Source of the DNA: Gammaproteobacteria bacterium
GTDB lineage: Bacteria; Pseudomonadota; Gammaproteobacteria; SZUA-229
Assembly: GCA_026998145.1 (NCBI GenBank)
Contig: JALTRC010000217.1
Span: forward strand, 1 to 29,903
Direction: 5' to 3'
Length of the DNA stretch: 29,903 nt
Below, in pieces: positions 7,878 through 15,625 of this stretch. Under the pieces are notes generated by a model, which was not told the DNA's origin, made no database searches, and worked only from the letters and a program-made list of their open reading frames with translations. Position 1 is the stretch's first letter; every line of letters begins with the position of its first letter. The position numbers were made by a program, and so were the translations under genes.

Positions 7878-8228
7878 ATGGAACTGGCAGCTTCAGGCTT
7901 TAATGCAGCAGGTGTATCCGGCTTTGGCTTCGGTATTGACCGTGGCCGTAGCGAGGATGCGGGCCGCTCCCAGAGTCCACCCCGCAGAGCTGCCGCCGAT
8001 AATAGCTCCAGCGGGCGGATTATTCCCGGTGAAGTCGTCGATAGACAAACCGAGGTTGTCTATCCCAATCCTGATAAAGGCCAGCAGCCGCAAAGCAGTT
8101 CCACCCAGGCGGAAAAACGCCGGGTCAGCCCCCAGCAGGCTATTCAGATGTTTCAGCAGAATCAGGCCATCCCCACCGATAATACCCAAAGCCGTCAGGT
8201 CTCTGGCATAATAGATATTTACGTATAA
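7878..8228 (+). CDS. small, probably disordered conserved hypothetical protein
   Basis: The 116 residues are rich in Ser, Gln, Pro and Arg, with no signal peptide, membrane segment or cysteine. The N-terminus is Gly/Ala-rich (MELAASGFNAAGVSGFGFG). The C-terminus has a more ordered, hydrophobic tail, ending SGIIDIYV, which recalls short proteins of gammaproteobacteria that end in similar IDIY/IDVY tails. The ribosome-binding site AAAGGGTGG is strong and correctly spaced, which supports a genuine gene. It lies 46 bp after the DNAJ-related gene and 16 bp before hinT. The function is unknown; the conserved tail could be a short docking motif. Confidence 0.6.
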   Translation: MELAASGFNAAGVSGFGFGIDRGRSEDAGRSQSPPRRAAADNSSSGRIIPGEVVDRQTEVVYPNPDKGQQPQSSSTQAEKRRVSPQQAIQMFQQNQAIPTDNTQSRQVSGIIDIYV

Positions 8229-8244
8229 ATGAGTGAACAAAGCC

Positions 8245-8589
8245 ATGTCTGACTGTATTTTCTGCAAGATTATTGCCGGTGATATTCCGGCGGATATTGT
8301 TTACCAGAACGACGACGTGCTGGCCTTTCGGGATCTGAACCCACAGGCGCCACTGCATGTATTAGTCATTCCCAAAAAGCATATTGCCACCATTAATGAT
8401 ATGACGGCCACAGATGCGGAGCTGGTGGGCAAGCTGTATCTGGCGGCGCAGCAGATTGCCCGGCAGGAAGGGGTGGCCGATGATGGCTACCGCACAGTAA
8501 TGAACTGTAATGAGCTGGCGGGGCAGACGGTATTTCATATGCACCTGCATCTGCTGGCTGGGCGGGCGATGAACTGGCCGCCGGGCTGA
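8245..8589 (+). CDS. hinT: HIT-family purine nucleoside phosphoramidase, HinT type
   Basis: This 114-residue protein has the whole HIT fold: an N-terminal CIFCKIIAGDIPADIVYQ, the block FRDLNPQAPLHVLVIPKKHI, and the histidine triad HMHLH at residues 98-102 followed by LLAG. HinT enzymes hydrolyse AMP-linked phosphoramidates, including lysyl-adenylate made by lysyl-tRNA synthetase. The first cysteines (C4, C7) occur in many HinT orthologues and could bind zinc. The ATG at 8245 gives the conserved MSDCIFCKI start; an in-frame GTG at 8233 would add four residues without a better ribosome-binding site. Confidence 0.9.
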   Translation: MSDCIFCKIIAGDIPADIVYQNDDVLAFRDLNPQAPLHVLVIPKKHIATINDMTATDAELVGKLYLAAQQIARQEGVADDGYRTVMNCNELAGQTVFHMHLHLLAGRAMNWPPG

Positions 8590-8590
8590 T

Positions 8591-8692
8591 AATCCCCCTT
8601 GGTCCCCCTTTTTCAAAGGGGGAAACAGGCACTTGTATTGACTCGTAAGTGTTGTGACACCCCTCTTTGAAAAAGAGGGGCCGGGGGAGATT
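8591..8692. repeat. paired CCCCCTTT-AAAGGGGG dispersed repeat, opposite arrangement
   Basis: An inverted unit at 8591-8623 (AATCCCCCTTGGTCCCCC then TTTTTCAAAGGGGGA) precedes a forward unit at 8660-8692 (ending GGGGCCGGGGGAGATT). The unit order is reversed compared with the copies at 5635 and 16745. It follows hinT by one base and could act as its 3' hairpin. Confidence 0.7.
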
Positions 8693-8738
8693 CAAGGTGG
8701 CAATCTCAAATTCTCTGCTATTCAGATACTATTTCCAC

Positions 8739-8767
8739 TTGCAAGCATCCCCCCATCCCCGTATTAT
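8739..8767 (+). promoter_or_regulatory. sigma-70-type promoter of tRNA-Val
   Basis: The -35 element TTGCAA (8739-8744) and the -10 element TATTAT (8762-8767) are separated by 17 bp. A GC-rich discriminator (TCCCGCTCC), typical of stringently controlled stable-RNA promoters, follows. Transcription would start near 8774, about 29 bases before the mature tRNA. Confidence 0.6.
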
Positions 8768-8802
8768 TCCCGCTCCTTTAAATCGTTGTCCTAACGGTCT
8801 AC

Positions 8803-8879
8803 AGGCGCGTAGCTCAGTTGGTTAGAGCACCACCTTGACATGGTGGGGGTCGGTGGTTCGAATCCACTCGCGCCTACCA
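8803..8879 (+). tRNA. tRNA-Val (anticodon GAC)
   Basis: The 77-nt cloverleaf has acceptor arms AGGCGCG / CGCGCCT, D-arm GCTC/GAGC, and an anticodon stem CCACC/GGTGG enclosing loop TTGACAT with anticodon GAC. The T-arm is GGTGG-TTCGAAT-CCACT, and ACCA is encoded at the 3' end. It would read GUC and GUU valine codons. The T-arm closing pair is a G-U wobble. The last 19 bases and the flanking TTTAAAAT are repeated 189 bp downstream. Confidence 0.95.
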
Positions 8880-9238
8880 TTTAAAATTTCTCATAAAAGA
8901 TAAAAAGAATCAGATTTAAACACTGATTTGTAATTTTCTGCGCGCGAGTGGATGAGAGCCACTGGTTCGGCTGATTCGCCGGGAGCGAATCAGAACGTGG
9001 TGGTGCTTTTCCACCACGGCCCGCAGGGCGAGGGCAAGGATGCCCGAGTAATCCACTCGCGCCTACCATTTAAAATCACTCATAAAAGATAAAAAGAATC
9101 AGATTTAAACACTGATTTGCAATTTTCTGCGCGCGAGTGGATGAGAGCCACTGGTTCGGCTGATTCGCCGGGAGCGAATCAGAAGGTGGTGATGCTTTTT
9201 CACCACGGCCCGAGTGATTGACTCGAGCCTGGCATATC
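8861..9238 (+). repeat. tandem 189-bp structured repeats carrying copies of the tRNA-Val 3' end
   Basis: The tRNA 3' end and flank (8861-8887, AATCCACTCGCGCCTACC and onward) recur at 9050-9076, exactly 189 bp later. The sequence after each copy is nearly identical (8890-9023 against 9079-9212). The second unit lacks about 23 bp near its end and finishes in a degenerate third tRNA-end copy (about 9220-9236). Each unit can fold into AATCAG/CTGATT, the 9-bp hairpin CTGATTCGC/GCGAATCAG and the 7-bp hairpin GTGGTGG/CCACCAC. GCGCGAGTGGAT (8943-8953 core) can also pair with the next tRNA-end copy. There is no open reading frame or integrase. The layout resembles the rtT repeats after E. coli tyrT, but the sequence is different. 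Confidence 0.85.
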
Positions 9239-9248
9239 AGATGAAAAG

Positions 9249-9800
9249 TTATTTGCGGGCAATACCCACCATGCCTATCAGGCCGGTTGCAAATAACCAG
9301 ATAGATGCAGGCAGAGGTACAGCTGAAAGCACTATATCCACACTGGTTGTGACACCGGGTGCAGTTTCAAAGCTTACATTCCATGCGCTGCCTGCTGAAT
9401 TTAAGGAGGAAGCAAAAATGTCCTGATACCAGGTAGATGTGTTTGTATCCATCAGGCCTAATATAAAACTGGGAGTGCCGGGTGAAGGCGAGGTTGCCGT
9501 CAGATTAATAAATGAACCTGTCGAATCATTGGTTGCAGTAAACTGGCTAACGGCGGCTGGGCTTGAGGGTGAAAAAGAAACCGAGTCGCCAGAGCTTAAT
9601 AATAGTGCTGTGGTGAATTGGCTGTCTGTGTAATCAAATAATCCCAGTTGATAATTGTTGGGAATACTGAAATTGAAAAAATCAGCATTTTCAAAAGTAT
9701 TATCCAGGGTATTTAATTCCGGTGAAAATACGGTTGTAGCCTGTGCACTCGTAAAACTGAGATAGCAAGCTGCCATAACGAACAGTCGTTTTATAGTCAT
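9249..9800 (-). CDS. VPLPA-CTERM sorted surface protein
   Basis: The protein is about 183 residues. It has an N-terminal signal peptide (KRLFVMAACYLSFTSAQA, cleavage after about residue 22), a Ser/Thr/Asn-rich low-cysteine body of beta-sandwich character, and a C-terminal sorting tag. The tag is VPLPASIWLFATGLIGM followed by a short basic end (ARK), the VPLPA variant of PEP-CTERM that exosortase/archaeosortase-type transpeptidases recognise. The substrate is exported and processed at the membrane, usually in organisms that make exopolysaccharide. The second ATG (9800) is preferred over 9806 because GAAAGG is 8 bp from it but only 2 bp from the first. It stands alone, 154 bp downstream of the permease operon, and no exosortase is in the window. 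Confidence 0.85.
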   Translation of the reverse strand: MTIKRLFVMAACYLSFTSAQATTVFSPELNTLDNTFENADFFNFSIPNNYQLGLFDYTDSQFTTALLLSSGDSVSFSPSSPAAVSQFTATNDSTGSFINLTATSPSPGTPSFILGLMDTNTSTWYQDIFASSLNSAGSAWNVSFETAPGVTTSVDIVLSAVPLPASIWLFATGLIGMVGIARK

Positions 9801-9954
9801 ATCCATTGCCTTTCATTTGTATTTTGTAATCAATTAATGCGATTGAGGCTCAGGCTTTAAGGGCTTCAGCTTCAAAGACAGGGGTGATTTTGAAAGTGCA
9901 ATATGAACAACAGGTATGAGTTTTATGAATTATTTTTTACATATTTGTTAGGCT

Positions 9955-11268
9955 TTAGTTTGTTTGTGTTTTGAAGATACAGCGACGCTGACTAAATAAA
10001 GCCTCCGCCATCACAATACCCACATAAAAAATTCCAATCCAGATCAGGCTGTGTTTATCTGACTGCCACAGATAAAACATCAGCCCCATCCATGACACCA
10101 GTGACAACAACATGCCGGTTAGTGGAATAGCAGGATGTAGATCAATGGTTTTGCGCAGGCGAAAGGCAGATAAATTAATACTGGTAAAAATCAGCAGAAA
10201 AGTGGAGCTGGCGAAGGATGAAATAATATCCAGATTGGTCAGGTTTACAAAAACCAGGGTAGTAAAGGTAATAATAATCAGGCTTAACCAGGGAATATTA
10301 TTCTGCTTGCGTTTAAAGCTGAATACAGCGGGCAGGGCTTTTTCTTTTGCCATTACCATGCCCAGGCGTGCCGTACCAAACAATGTGGCATTAATGGCTG
10401 ATGAGGTGGAAAACAGGGCGGCCACGCCAATTAAAATAAAACCAGCTTCTCCTAAAAAAGGTTTGGCGGCTACCGCCAGCGCATACTCCTTATATTGAAT
10501 AATTTCTGAGGGTAATAAATTACCGACGGCCACAATGGAAACCAGCACATAGATAAAGATGGTGATAATAATGGAAATCATAATGCCTTTTTTTAAGTTG
10601 CGATCCGGGTTTTCCATTTCATTGACTGCATTGGGGATTAACTCAAAGCCTTCATAGGCAACAAAAATAAGGGCGGCGGCCATTAATACGCCTGCCTGGC
10701 CCTTATTAAATACTGGCAGTAAATGATCGGCCTGAACATAAAATAAGCCGATAATGGCAAACAGGCCGAGGATCAGCACTTTGATGGTAACGATAATCAG
10801 CTCGCTATTACCGCTGGCTTTAACCCCGTAAAGATTAACGCCCAGAAAACTGAGCAATACCAGTGACTCCAGCAGATGATGCATGGCCGGATTTTCACCA
10901 TTGCTGCCCAGCATGGCGCTACCGTAAACACCAAAGGTATAGGCATACAGGGCCATGGTACCCACATAGCCAATCAATAATAGCCAGCCACCCAGGCCGG
11001 CAATAAACTGTGATTTAAAGGCCTTTTCAAGAAAAGTAAAACTGCCGCCATCCGATTGAAACCGTAAACCCAGGCTGGCATAGGAAAGTCCGGTAAGCAA
11101 CGCAATAATACCGCCCAGTAAAAAAGCAATGGGGGCAGCATGGCCGCCCTGTGCAATGGCCAGGCCCAGCACGGAAAAAATACCGCCGCCCACCATGCCG
11201 CCAACGCCCATGGCGATGACCTGATTAAGATTGAGTTTTTCGTCAATGGGGGGAGTATTGGCTGGCAT
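9955..11268 (-). CDS. APC-superfamily amino acid/polyamine permease
   Basis: This 437-residue integral membrane protein has about twelve hydrophobic helices. The first helix carries the APC substrate-binding motif GVGGMVGGGIFSVLG (about residues 16-30), with the GGGIF loop that contacts the amino group of the substrate. A later helix has FVAYEGFELIPNAVNEMENP, typical of the APC transporter family. The specific substrate cannot be deduced. The gene is last in a tight minus-strand operon, 12 bp after the Usp fusion gene. The ribosome-binding site is weak, suggesting translational coupling. Confidence 0.88.
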   Translation of the reverse strand: MPANTPPIDEKLNLNQVIAMGVGGMVGGGIFSVLGLAIAQGGHAAPIAFLLGGIIALLTGLSYASLGLRFQSDGGSFTFLEKAFKSQFIAGLGGWLLLIGYVGTMALYAYTFGVYGSAMLGSNGENPAMHHLLESLVLLSFLGVNLYGVKASGNSELIIVTIKVLILGLFAIIGLFYVQADHLLPVFNKGQAGVLMAAALIFVAYEGFELIPNAVNEMENPDRNLKKGIMISIIITIFIYVLVSIVAVGNLLPSEIIQYKEYALAVAAKPFLGEAGFILIGVAALFSTSSAINATLFGTARLGMVMAKEKALPAVFSFKRKQNNIPWLSLIIITFTTLVFVNLTNLDIISSFASSTFLLIFTSINLSAFRLRKTIDLHPAIPLTGMLLSLVSWMGLMFYLWQSDKHSLIWIGIFYVGIVMAEALFSQRRCIFKTQTN

Positions 11269-11280
11269 ATGATTTCTGGC

Positions 11281-12123
11281 CTATCTGAAATTTTGCGGGA
11301 TGGTTAATACTTCGCAGCGGGATTTATGTACCACGCCTGATGCAGTAGAGCCGAGTAGTCGGTCTATGCCTTTGTGGCCATGTTTACCGATAACAATCAA
11401 ATCGATCTGTTGTGATTCTGCATACGATAAAATAGAGGCGGTGGGGGTTCCCTGAATAATTTCAGAGTGGGCTGAAGGCATATCAAGGCGTGCCATAAAG
11501 TCTTTTAGTTTTTGCTCGGAATATTTCTGTAGTTCCAGATCCTGTTCGTACAGGTCAACGGAAAAAGTGTCATAGTAATCATCGTAAAAATCACCGTACA
11601 TATACATGGCTTCATATACATGAATGACCGATAGTTTCGCCTGATAAAATTCACAGAGTTCTTTTGCCCGTTGAGCAACACGAAATCCATGCTCTGATAA
11701 ATCGGTGGCCAGTAGTATGTGTTGATAATGATTGAGTGGATGATCCTTTTCTATGGCTTTTTCGTCTCTTTTTCGTAGCCAGTCCCAGGCTTCTATGAGT
11801 TGATCCTGGTTAAAATATCGTATCTCCGATGATACAAAAGGCTGGGCCAGACGGGTCATCCATTTTTCCCAGGAATGGTTACCAACAACCGCTATGCGAT
11901 CCAGTTTGTCTGCATATTTCTGTTCAAATTTAAAATCATCGAGAAAGGCTTTTAAATCCCAGCCTTTAAAATTATCCAGCTCTAAAAACAGTGACAGTTT
12001 TTCCTCTTCTTCCAGCAGTGTTTCTATCTGGGGAAGAAAGGCCTGATAGTCAGCATGGCTGAGTTTGCCACTGATTCTATAAGCCACAATATTGCCATCA
12101 TTAACGGGTATTTGTTGGAACAT
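11281..12123 (-). CDS. SpoIIAA-like domain fused to an ATP-binding universal stress protein
   Basis: The protein has 280 residues. The N-terminal part (about 1-115: MFQQIP, AYRISGKLSHADYQAFLPQI, DNFKGWDLKAFLDDFKF) matches the SpoIIAA-like/STAS-type domain family. The C-terminal part (about 135-280) is a UspA domain starting HILLATDLSEHG. It ends with the ATP-binding signature G-x2-G-x9-G-S (GKHGHKGIDRLLGSTASG), so it should bind ATP rather than be of the non-binding UspA type. The start at 12123 is chosen because GGAG lies 7 bp upstream; an in-frame ATG at 12153 would overlap the previous gene. It lies 10 bp after the beta-CASP gene, in the same operon. An energy-stress or low-oxygen role is inferred. 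Confidence 0.85.
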   Translation of the reverse strand: MFQQIPVNDGNIVAYRISGKLSHADYQAFLPQIETLLEEEEKLSLFLELDNFKGWDLKAFLDDFKFEQKYADKLDRIAVVGNHSWEKWMTRLAQPFVSSEIRYFNQDQLIEAWDWLRKRDEKAIEKDHPLNHYQHILLATDLSEHGFRVAQRAKELCEFYQAKLSVIHVYEAMYMYGDFYDDYYDTFSVDLYEQDLELQKYSEQKLKDFMARLDMPSAHSEIIQGTPTASILSYAESQQIDLIVIGKHGHKGIDRLLGSTASGVVHKSRCEVLTIPQNFR

Positions 12124-12133
12124 CGATTTCTCC

Positions 12134-13522
12134 TTACAGTTCAAATTCTTCATTCAGGCCTGGCATAACAGGATTGCTGTGCTGAATACGGCTGGCAAAA
12201 ACCTTCATGCTTTTTTCTTCCCCATGCACCAGAAAAGTTTTTTGCGGGGTGCCCGTATGTTGATACCATTGATACAGCTCTTCACAATCTGCATGGGCTG
12301 AAAAACCGCCAATGGTATGAATGGAGGCATGTACCGCAACCTCTTCGCCAAACAGTTTAATAGTTTGTGCACCATCCAGAATACGCCGAGCCAAGGTGCC
12401 GATTGCCGCATAGCCGACAAATACAATACTGCTGCTCTTGCGGCCGATATGCTGTTTTAAATGGTGACGTATACGGCCGCCGGTGCACATGCCGGAGCCT
12501 GCCATAATTACCGCGCCGCTTTCAATACGGTTCAGGGCAATGGAGTCGGCGGTTTCCCGGGTAAAATGCAAACCGGGTACCATAAAAGGGTCGTTATGCT
12601 GGTTAAAAATAGCGGCGGTTTTCCTGTCATAACATTCTGAATGGCGGCGAAAAATTTCAGTAGCTGAAATGGCCATGGGAGAATCCAGAAACACCTGCAT
12701 AAAAGACGGTATCTCACCTTTTTCAACGCCTTCGCGCATATAAAACAGTAATTCCTGTGCCCGTTCCAGTGCAAAGGTGGGGATAATGACATTGCCACCC
12801 CGTTTAAATGTGTCATTGATGACGTTAAACAGTTCTTCTATGGAAGGTTTTAGCGCCTTGTGTTTGCGATCCCCGTAGGTGGTTTCCATAACCACAACAT
12901 CAACCTTGGGGGGCGGTGTGGGATTGCGTAAAATAGCCCGGTTGCTATAACCCAGATCGCCGGAAAACAGCACTTTTTTATGGCGGTTGTTTTCTGTTAG
13001 ATTCATTACAATGCTGGCGGAGCCGAGAATATGCCCGGCGTCGATAAAGGTCACCTGTATATCATCGGAGAGTTTAATGGGTTTGTCGTACTGGGCCACG
13101 CGGCCAAAATAATCCAGGCTGTTTAATACATCCAGCGTTGTGTAAAGTGGTTCAATAATTTTATCGCTGCCTTTGCGAATCTCCTTGCGGGTTTTCCACT
13201 CGGCTTCCGACTCCTGAATATGAGCCGAATCCAGCATTACCAGTTTGGCCAGTTCGCGGCTGGCAGAGGTGGTAATGATTTCCCCTTTAAATCCCCGATC
13301 AACCAGCAGAGGAATTCGACCGCAATGGTCAAGGTGTGCGTGGGTAAGCAGCAGGTAATCGATTTCTTCTGGTTTAAAACCAAAAGGCTCGGCATTTTCT
13401 TCGGTTAGTTCATGGCTGCCCTGATACAGGCCGCAATCAATCAGTATTTTTTTGCCGCTACATGAAATGAGGTGGCATGAACCGGTGACACTTTGATCGG
13501 CACCGTGAAATGATATTTTCAT
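12134..13522 (-). CDS. metallo-beta-lactamase/beta-CASP ribonuclease (CPSF73-like)
   Basis: This 462-residue protein has the zinc-binding motif HAHLDH at residues 61-66, DAGHILGSA, FSGDLG and METTYGDRKH. The beta-CASP motifs follow: MAGSGMCTGGRIRHHL, VGYAAIGTLARRIL and GGFSAHAD. These are the features of bacterial homologues of the eukaryotic cleavage factor CPSF73, which act on RNA as endo- or exonucleases. The domain order and length fit the family, and no catalytic residue seems missing. AGGA is correctly placed 8 bp before the start. It is first in the minus-strand operon with the Usp fusion and the permease and is divergent from the exporter operon. The RNA target is unknown. Confidence 0.9.
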   Translation of the reverse strand: MKISFHGADQSVTGSCHLISCSGKKILIDCGLYQGSHELTEENAEPFGFKPEEIDYLLLTHAHLDHCGRIPLLVDRGFKGEIITTSASRELAKLVMLDSAHIQESEAEWKTRKEIRKGSDKIIEPLYTTLDVLNSLDYFGRVAQYDKPIKLSDDIQVTFIDAGHILGSASIVMNLTENNRHKKVLFSGDLGYSNRAILRNPTPPPKVDVVVMETTYGDRKHKALKPSIEELFNVINDTFKRGGNVIIPTFALERAQELLFYMREGVEKGEIPSFMQVFLDSPMAISATEIFRRHSECYDRKTAAIFNQHNDPFMVPGLHFTRETADSIALNRIESGAVIMAGSGMCTGGRIRHHLKQHIGRKSSSIVFVGYAAIGTLARRILDGAQTIKLFGEEVAVHASIHTIGGFSAHADCEELYQWYQHTGTPQKTFLVHGEEKSMKVFASRIQHSNPVMPGLNEEFEL

Positions 13523-13611
13523 TTTATTATCCTTTTAAACTGGCCGGCCCGTAAAATATAGCGGCTTTATCTATGTGGGGCTTAGTGTGGCATAAATAAA
13601 GCCTTTTGTGC

Positions 13612-13625
13612 TTGATGTTTATCAG
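13612..13625 (+). promoter_or_regulatory. FNR/ANR-type operator
   Basis: TTGAT-GTTT-ATCAG matches the FNR/ANR consensus TTGAT-N4-ATCAA at nine of ten defined positions. Its centre (13618.5) lies about 40 bp upstream of the start expected from the -10 element TATGAT at 13645-13650, the spacing of a class II activated promoter. It would place the exporter operon under anaerobic or nitrogen-oxide control. The divergent nuclease operon shows no correctly spaced -10 on the other strand. Confidence 0.6.
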
Positions 13626-13644
13626 TTATTGAATCGCTGGATTT

Positions 13645-13650
13645 TATGAT
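13645..13650 (+). promoter_or_regulatory. -10 element of the exporter operon promoter
   Basis: TATGAT differs from the sigma-70 -10 consensus at one position and has no good -35 element. This is usual for a promoter that depends on an activator bound at about -41. Confidence 0.5.
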
Positions 13651-13694
13651 AATGTGGGCCCAGGGTAACTGTAATAAACAGATGACAGGATAAT

Positions 13695-14678
13695 ATGAAA
13701 ACTTTCCCCATTGCCTTTTTTTCTCTGATATTTATCAGCCTGCTGGCTGGCTGTGAACAGGGTAGCAATGAACGAGCTGTTGGCCTTTTGCAATGGGATC
13801 GGCTGGAGCTGACCAATGAGTTAAATGAAAAGATTGTTCAGCTTGCAGTTGCAGAAGGCGCAAAAGTTGAAAAAGGGCAGCCTCTGGTTATTTTTGATAA
13901 ACGCCGGGTAAATGCCGATATAGATAATGCTCAGGCGCTGGTTGCTCAGGCCCAGGCGCGTCTGGATGAGTTGATAAAAGGGCCGCGGGCTGAGGATATT
14001 AAACAGGCCAAAGCCCTTTATGAACAGGCGAAAAGTGAACAGGAGCTGGCCAGCACAGAACTTAAACGCACAAAGGTTCTGGCCAGACAAAACCTGACCA
14101 GCCCGGATGATCTGGATCGTATCCAGGCGCGTTTACAATCAGCTCAGGCCCAGCTCGCGGCAAAGCGTGCAGCACTGGCCTTATTACAGCAGGGCACGCG
14201 CAGCGAAACTATCGAACAGGCCCGTCAGGCTTTACTGGCAGCCAAAGCCAAACGGCAGCGGCTACAGATTGTTGCTGAGCAATTAATCATTCGTGCGCCT
14301 CAGGCGGGCCTGGTTGATGAGCTGCCATTTAAAGTTGGGGAGAAACCTCTGCCCGGCAGCATGGTGGCGGTGATGCTGGTTGGCGATAAACCCTATGCCC
14401 GTGTCTATGTGCCTGAGCCTTTACGGGCGTCCCTGCATATTGGCAGCCCGGCAAAGGTCTGGGTGGATGGGGTTAATCAGGTATTCAAGGGGCGCATTCG
14501 CAGCATTTCCCATGATCCGGTTTTCACGCCCTATTATTCACTCAGTAAAGGAGACCGGGCGCGCCTGGCTTATCGTGCAAAAATAGATTTGCTGGATACC
14601 TCCGCCATCGATTTGCCGGCCGGGATTCCCCTTGAGGTTAGTTTTGATGTGTCAGCCGATAATGGAGATGGGAAGTAA
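13695..14678 (+). CDS. HlyD-family periplasmic adaptor lipoprotein
   Basis: This 327-residue protein has a lipoprotein signal peptide with lipobox LLAGC, the cysteine being residue 20. The next residues are Glu and Gln, so it is probably outer-membrane sorted or at least not retained by an Asp+2 rule. A lipoyl half-motif (KIVQLAVAEGAKVEKGQPL, about residues 45-63) precedes a long alpha-helical hairpin (about 70-195, with repeats of QAQARL and AQAQLAAKRA). A second lipoyl half (IIRAPQAGLVDELPFKVGE) and a beta-barrel domain follow. This is the layout of YbhG-like membrane fusion proteins. The ABC ATPase gene starts within its stop codon (TAATG). No outer-membrane channel is present, so the exporter would use TolC or one encoded elsewhere. 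Confidence 0.88.
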   Translation: MKTFPIAFFSLIFISLLAGCEQGSNERAVGLLQWDRLELTNELNEKIVQLAVAEGAKVEKGQPLVIFDKRRVNADIDNAQALVAQAQARLDELIKGPRAEDIKQAKALYEQAKSEQELASTELKRTKVLARQNLTSPDDLDRIQARLQSAQAQLAAKRAALALLQQGTRSETIEQARQALLAAKAKRQRLQIVAEQLIIRAPQAGLVDELPFKVGEKPLPGSMVAVMLVGDKPYARVYVPEPLRASLHIGSPAKVWVDGVNQVFKGRIRSISHDPVFTPYYSLSKGDRARLAYRAKIDLLDTSAIDLPAGIPLEVSFDVSADNGDGK

Positions 14679-15625
14679 TGGCGTCGAAGGGGGCGATTTC
14701 CTGTCAGCAGTTAAGCAAGTATTTTGGTGATCTGGCCGCCGTTAGCCAGCTGGATCTGAATATCCCCAGAGAAACCATTTACGGTTTTCTGGGGCCAAAT
14801 GGTTCCGGCAAGTCCACCACTATTCGTATGCTGTGTGGCCTGTTATTGCCGACTTCAGGTGAAGCGCAGGTGCTTGGTTTACATATCCCCAGTCAGGCCG
14901 AATTATTAAAAACCAAAATTGGTTATATGACACAGAAATTCTCCCTTTATGATGACTTAAGCGTGGCGGAGAATCTGCGCTTTATGGCGCAGGTGTATAA
15001 CCTCAGCCCCAGGGAGCAGAAGCAGCAGCTGGATAAGGCCATGTCGGTTTATCGTCTGGGTGATTTGAAAAATCGTTTTGTTGGCACCATGAGTGGCGGT
15101 CAGAAGCAGCGTCTGGCACTGGCCGCGGCAACCTTGCATAAGCCGGAGCTATTGTTTTTAGATGAGCCGACCAGCGCCGTTGATCCCCAGACCCGCCGGG
15201 ACTTCTGGGAATCCCTGTTTGATCTGGTGGCCGATGGGGTCACCATCTTAGTGTCTACACACTATATGGATGAAGCCGAACGCTGCCACGGTCTGGCCAT
15301 ACTGGATCATGGTGTTAAGGTGGCTGATGGTTCACCGCCCCAGCTCATGGAAGATATTGATGCCTGGGTGGTGAAAGTGGAGGCGGATGAAATCTCCCGC
15401 GTGCGACGGCATTTATCGACTCTCGATAATGTTATCAGCGTGACGCAACTGGGTATGCATTTACGTGTATTGCTGGATAAAACAATTAGTCAGCCGGCAG
15501 TTTATGTACAGCAGCAATGTGCGCCGTTAAATATCAATATTAATGCCTCCCAGATTGAAGCCTCCCTTGAAGATGTGTTTGTGATGGCCACTCGCGCATC
15601 CCACCCTGCCGGTATGGCCGCATGA
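14678..15625 (+). CDS. ABC transporter ATP-binding protein
   Basis: This 315-residue protein is a single nucleotide-binding domain of the ABC-2 / drug-export class. Walker A is GPNGSGKST (residues 39-47), the Q-loop is MTQKFSLYDDLSV, the signature is MSGGQKQR, Walker B is LLFLDEPTSAVDP, and the switch histidine is in VSTHYMDEAERC. The last 80 residues are a C-terminal regulatory extension common in ABC-2 exporters. Similar proteins pair with YbhG/YbhS-type partners. Translation is coupled to the adaptor upstream (TAATG) and to the permease downstream (ATGA). The exported substrate is unknown. Confidence 0.92.
   Translation: MASKGAISCQQLSKYFGDLAAVSQLDLNIPRETIYGFLGPNGSGKSTTIRMLCGLLLPTSGEAQVLGLHIPSQAELLKTKIGYMTQKFSLYDDLSVAENLRFMAQVYNLSPREQKQQLDKAMSVYRLGDLKNRFVGTMSGGQKQRLALAAATLHKPELLFLDEPTSAVDPQTRRDFWESLFDLVADGVTILVSTHYMDEAERCHGLAILDHGVKVADGSPPQLMEDIDAWVVKVEADEISRVRRHLSTLDNVISVTQLGMHLRVLLDKTISQPAVYVQQQCAPLNININASQIEASLEDVFVMATRASHPAGMAA

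Noticed and set aside
7903..8211. Alternative-frame 102-residue protein over the small disordered gene
   Set aside because: The 7878 frame has the strong ribosome-binding site and a conserved-looking tail, while this frame has neither.
8861..9076. The duplicated tRNA-Val 3' end as attL/attR of an integrated element
   Set aside because: Only 189 bp lie between the copies, no integrase is present, and the interior is itself repeated. A tandem repeat array explains it better, though a decayed origin by integration cannot be excluded.
10112..10498. 128-residue plus-strand reading frame antisense to the permease
   Set aside because: It is a mirror of membrane-helix codons in the permease; no start signal or family resemblance.
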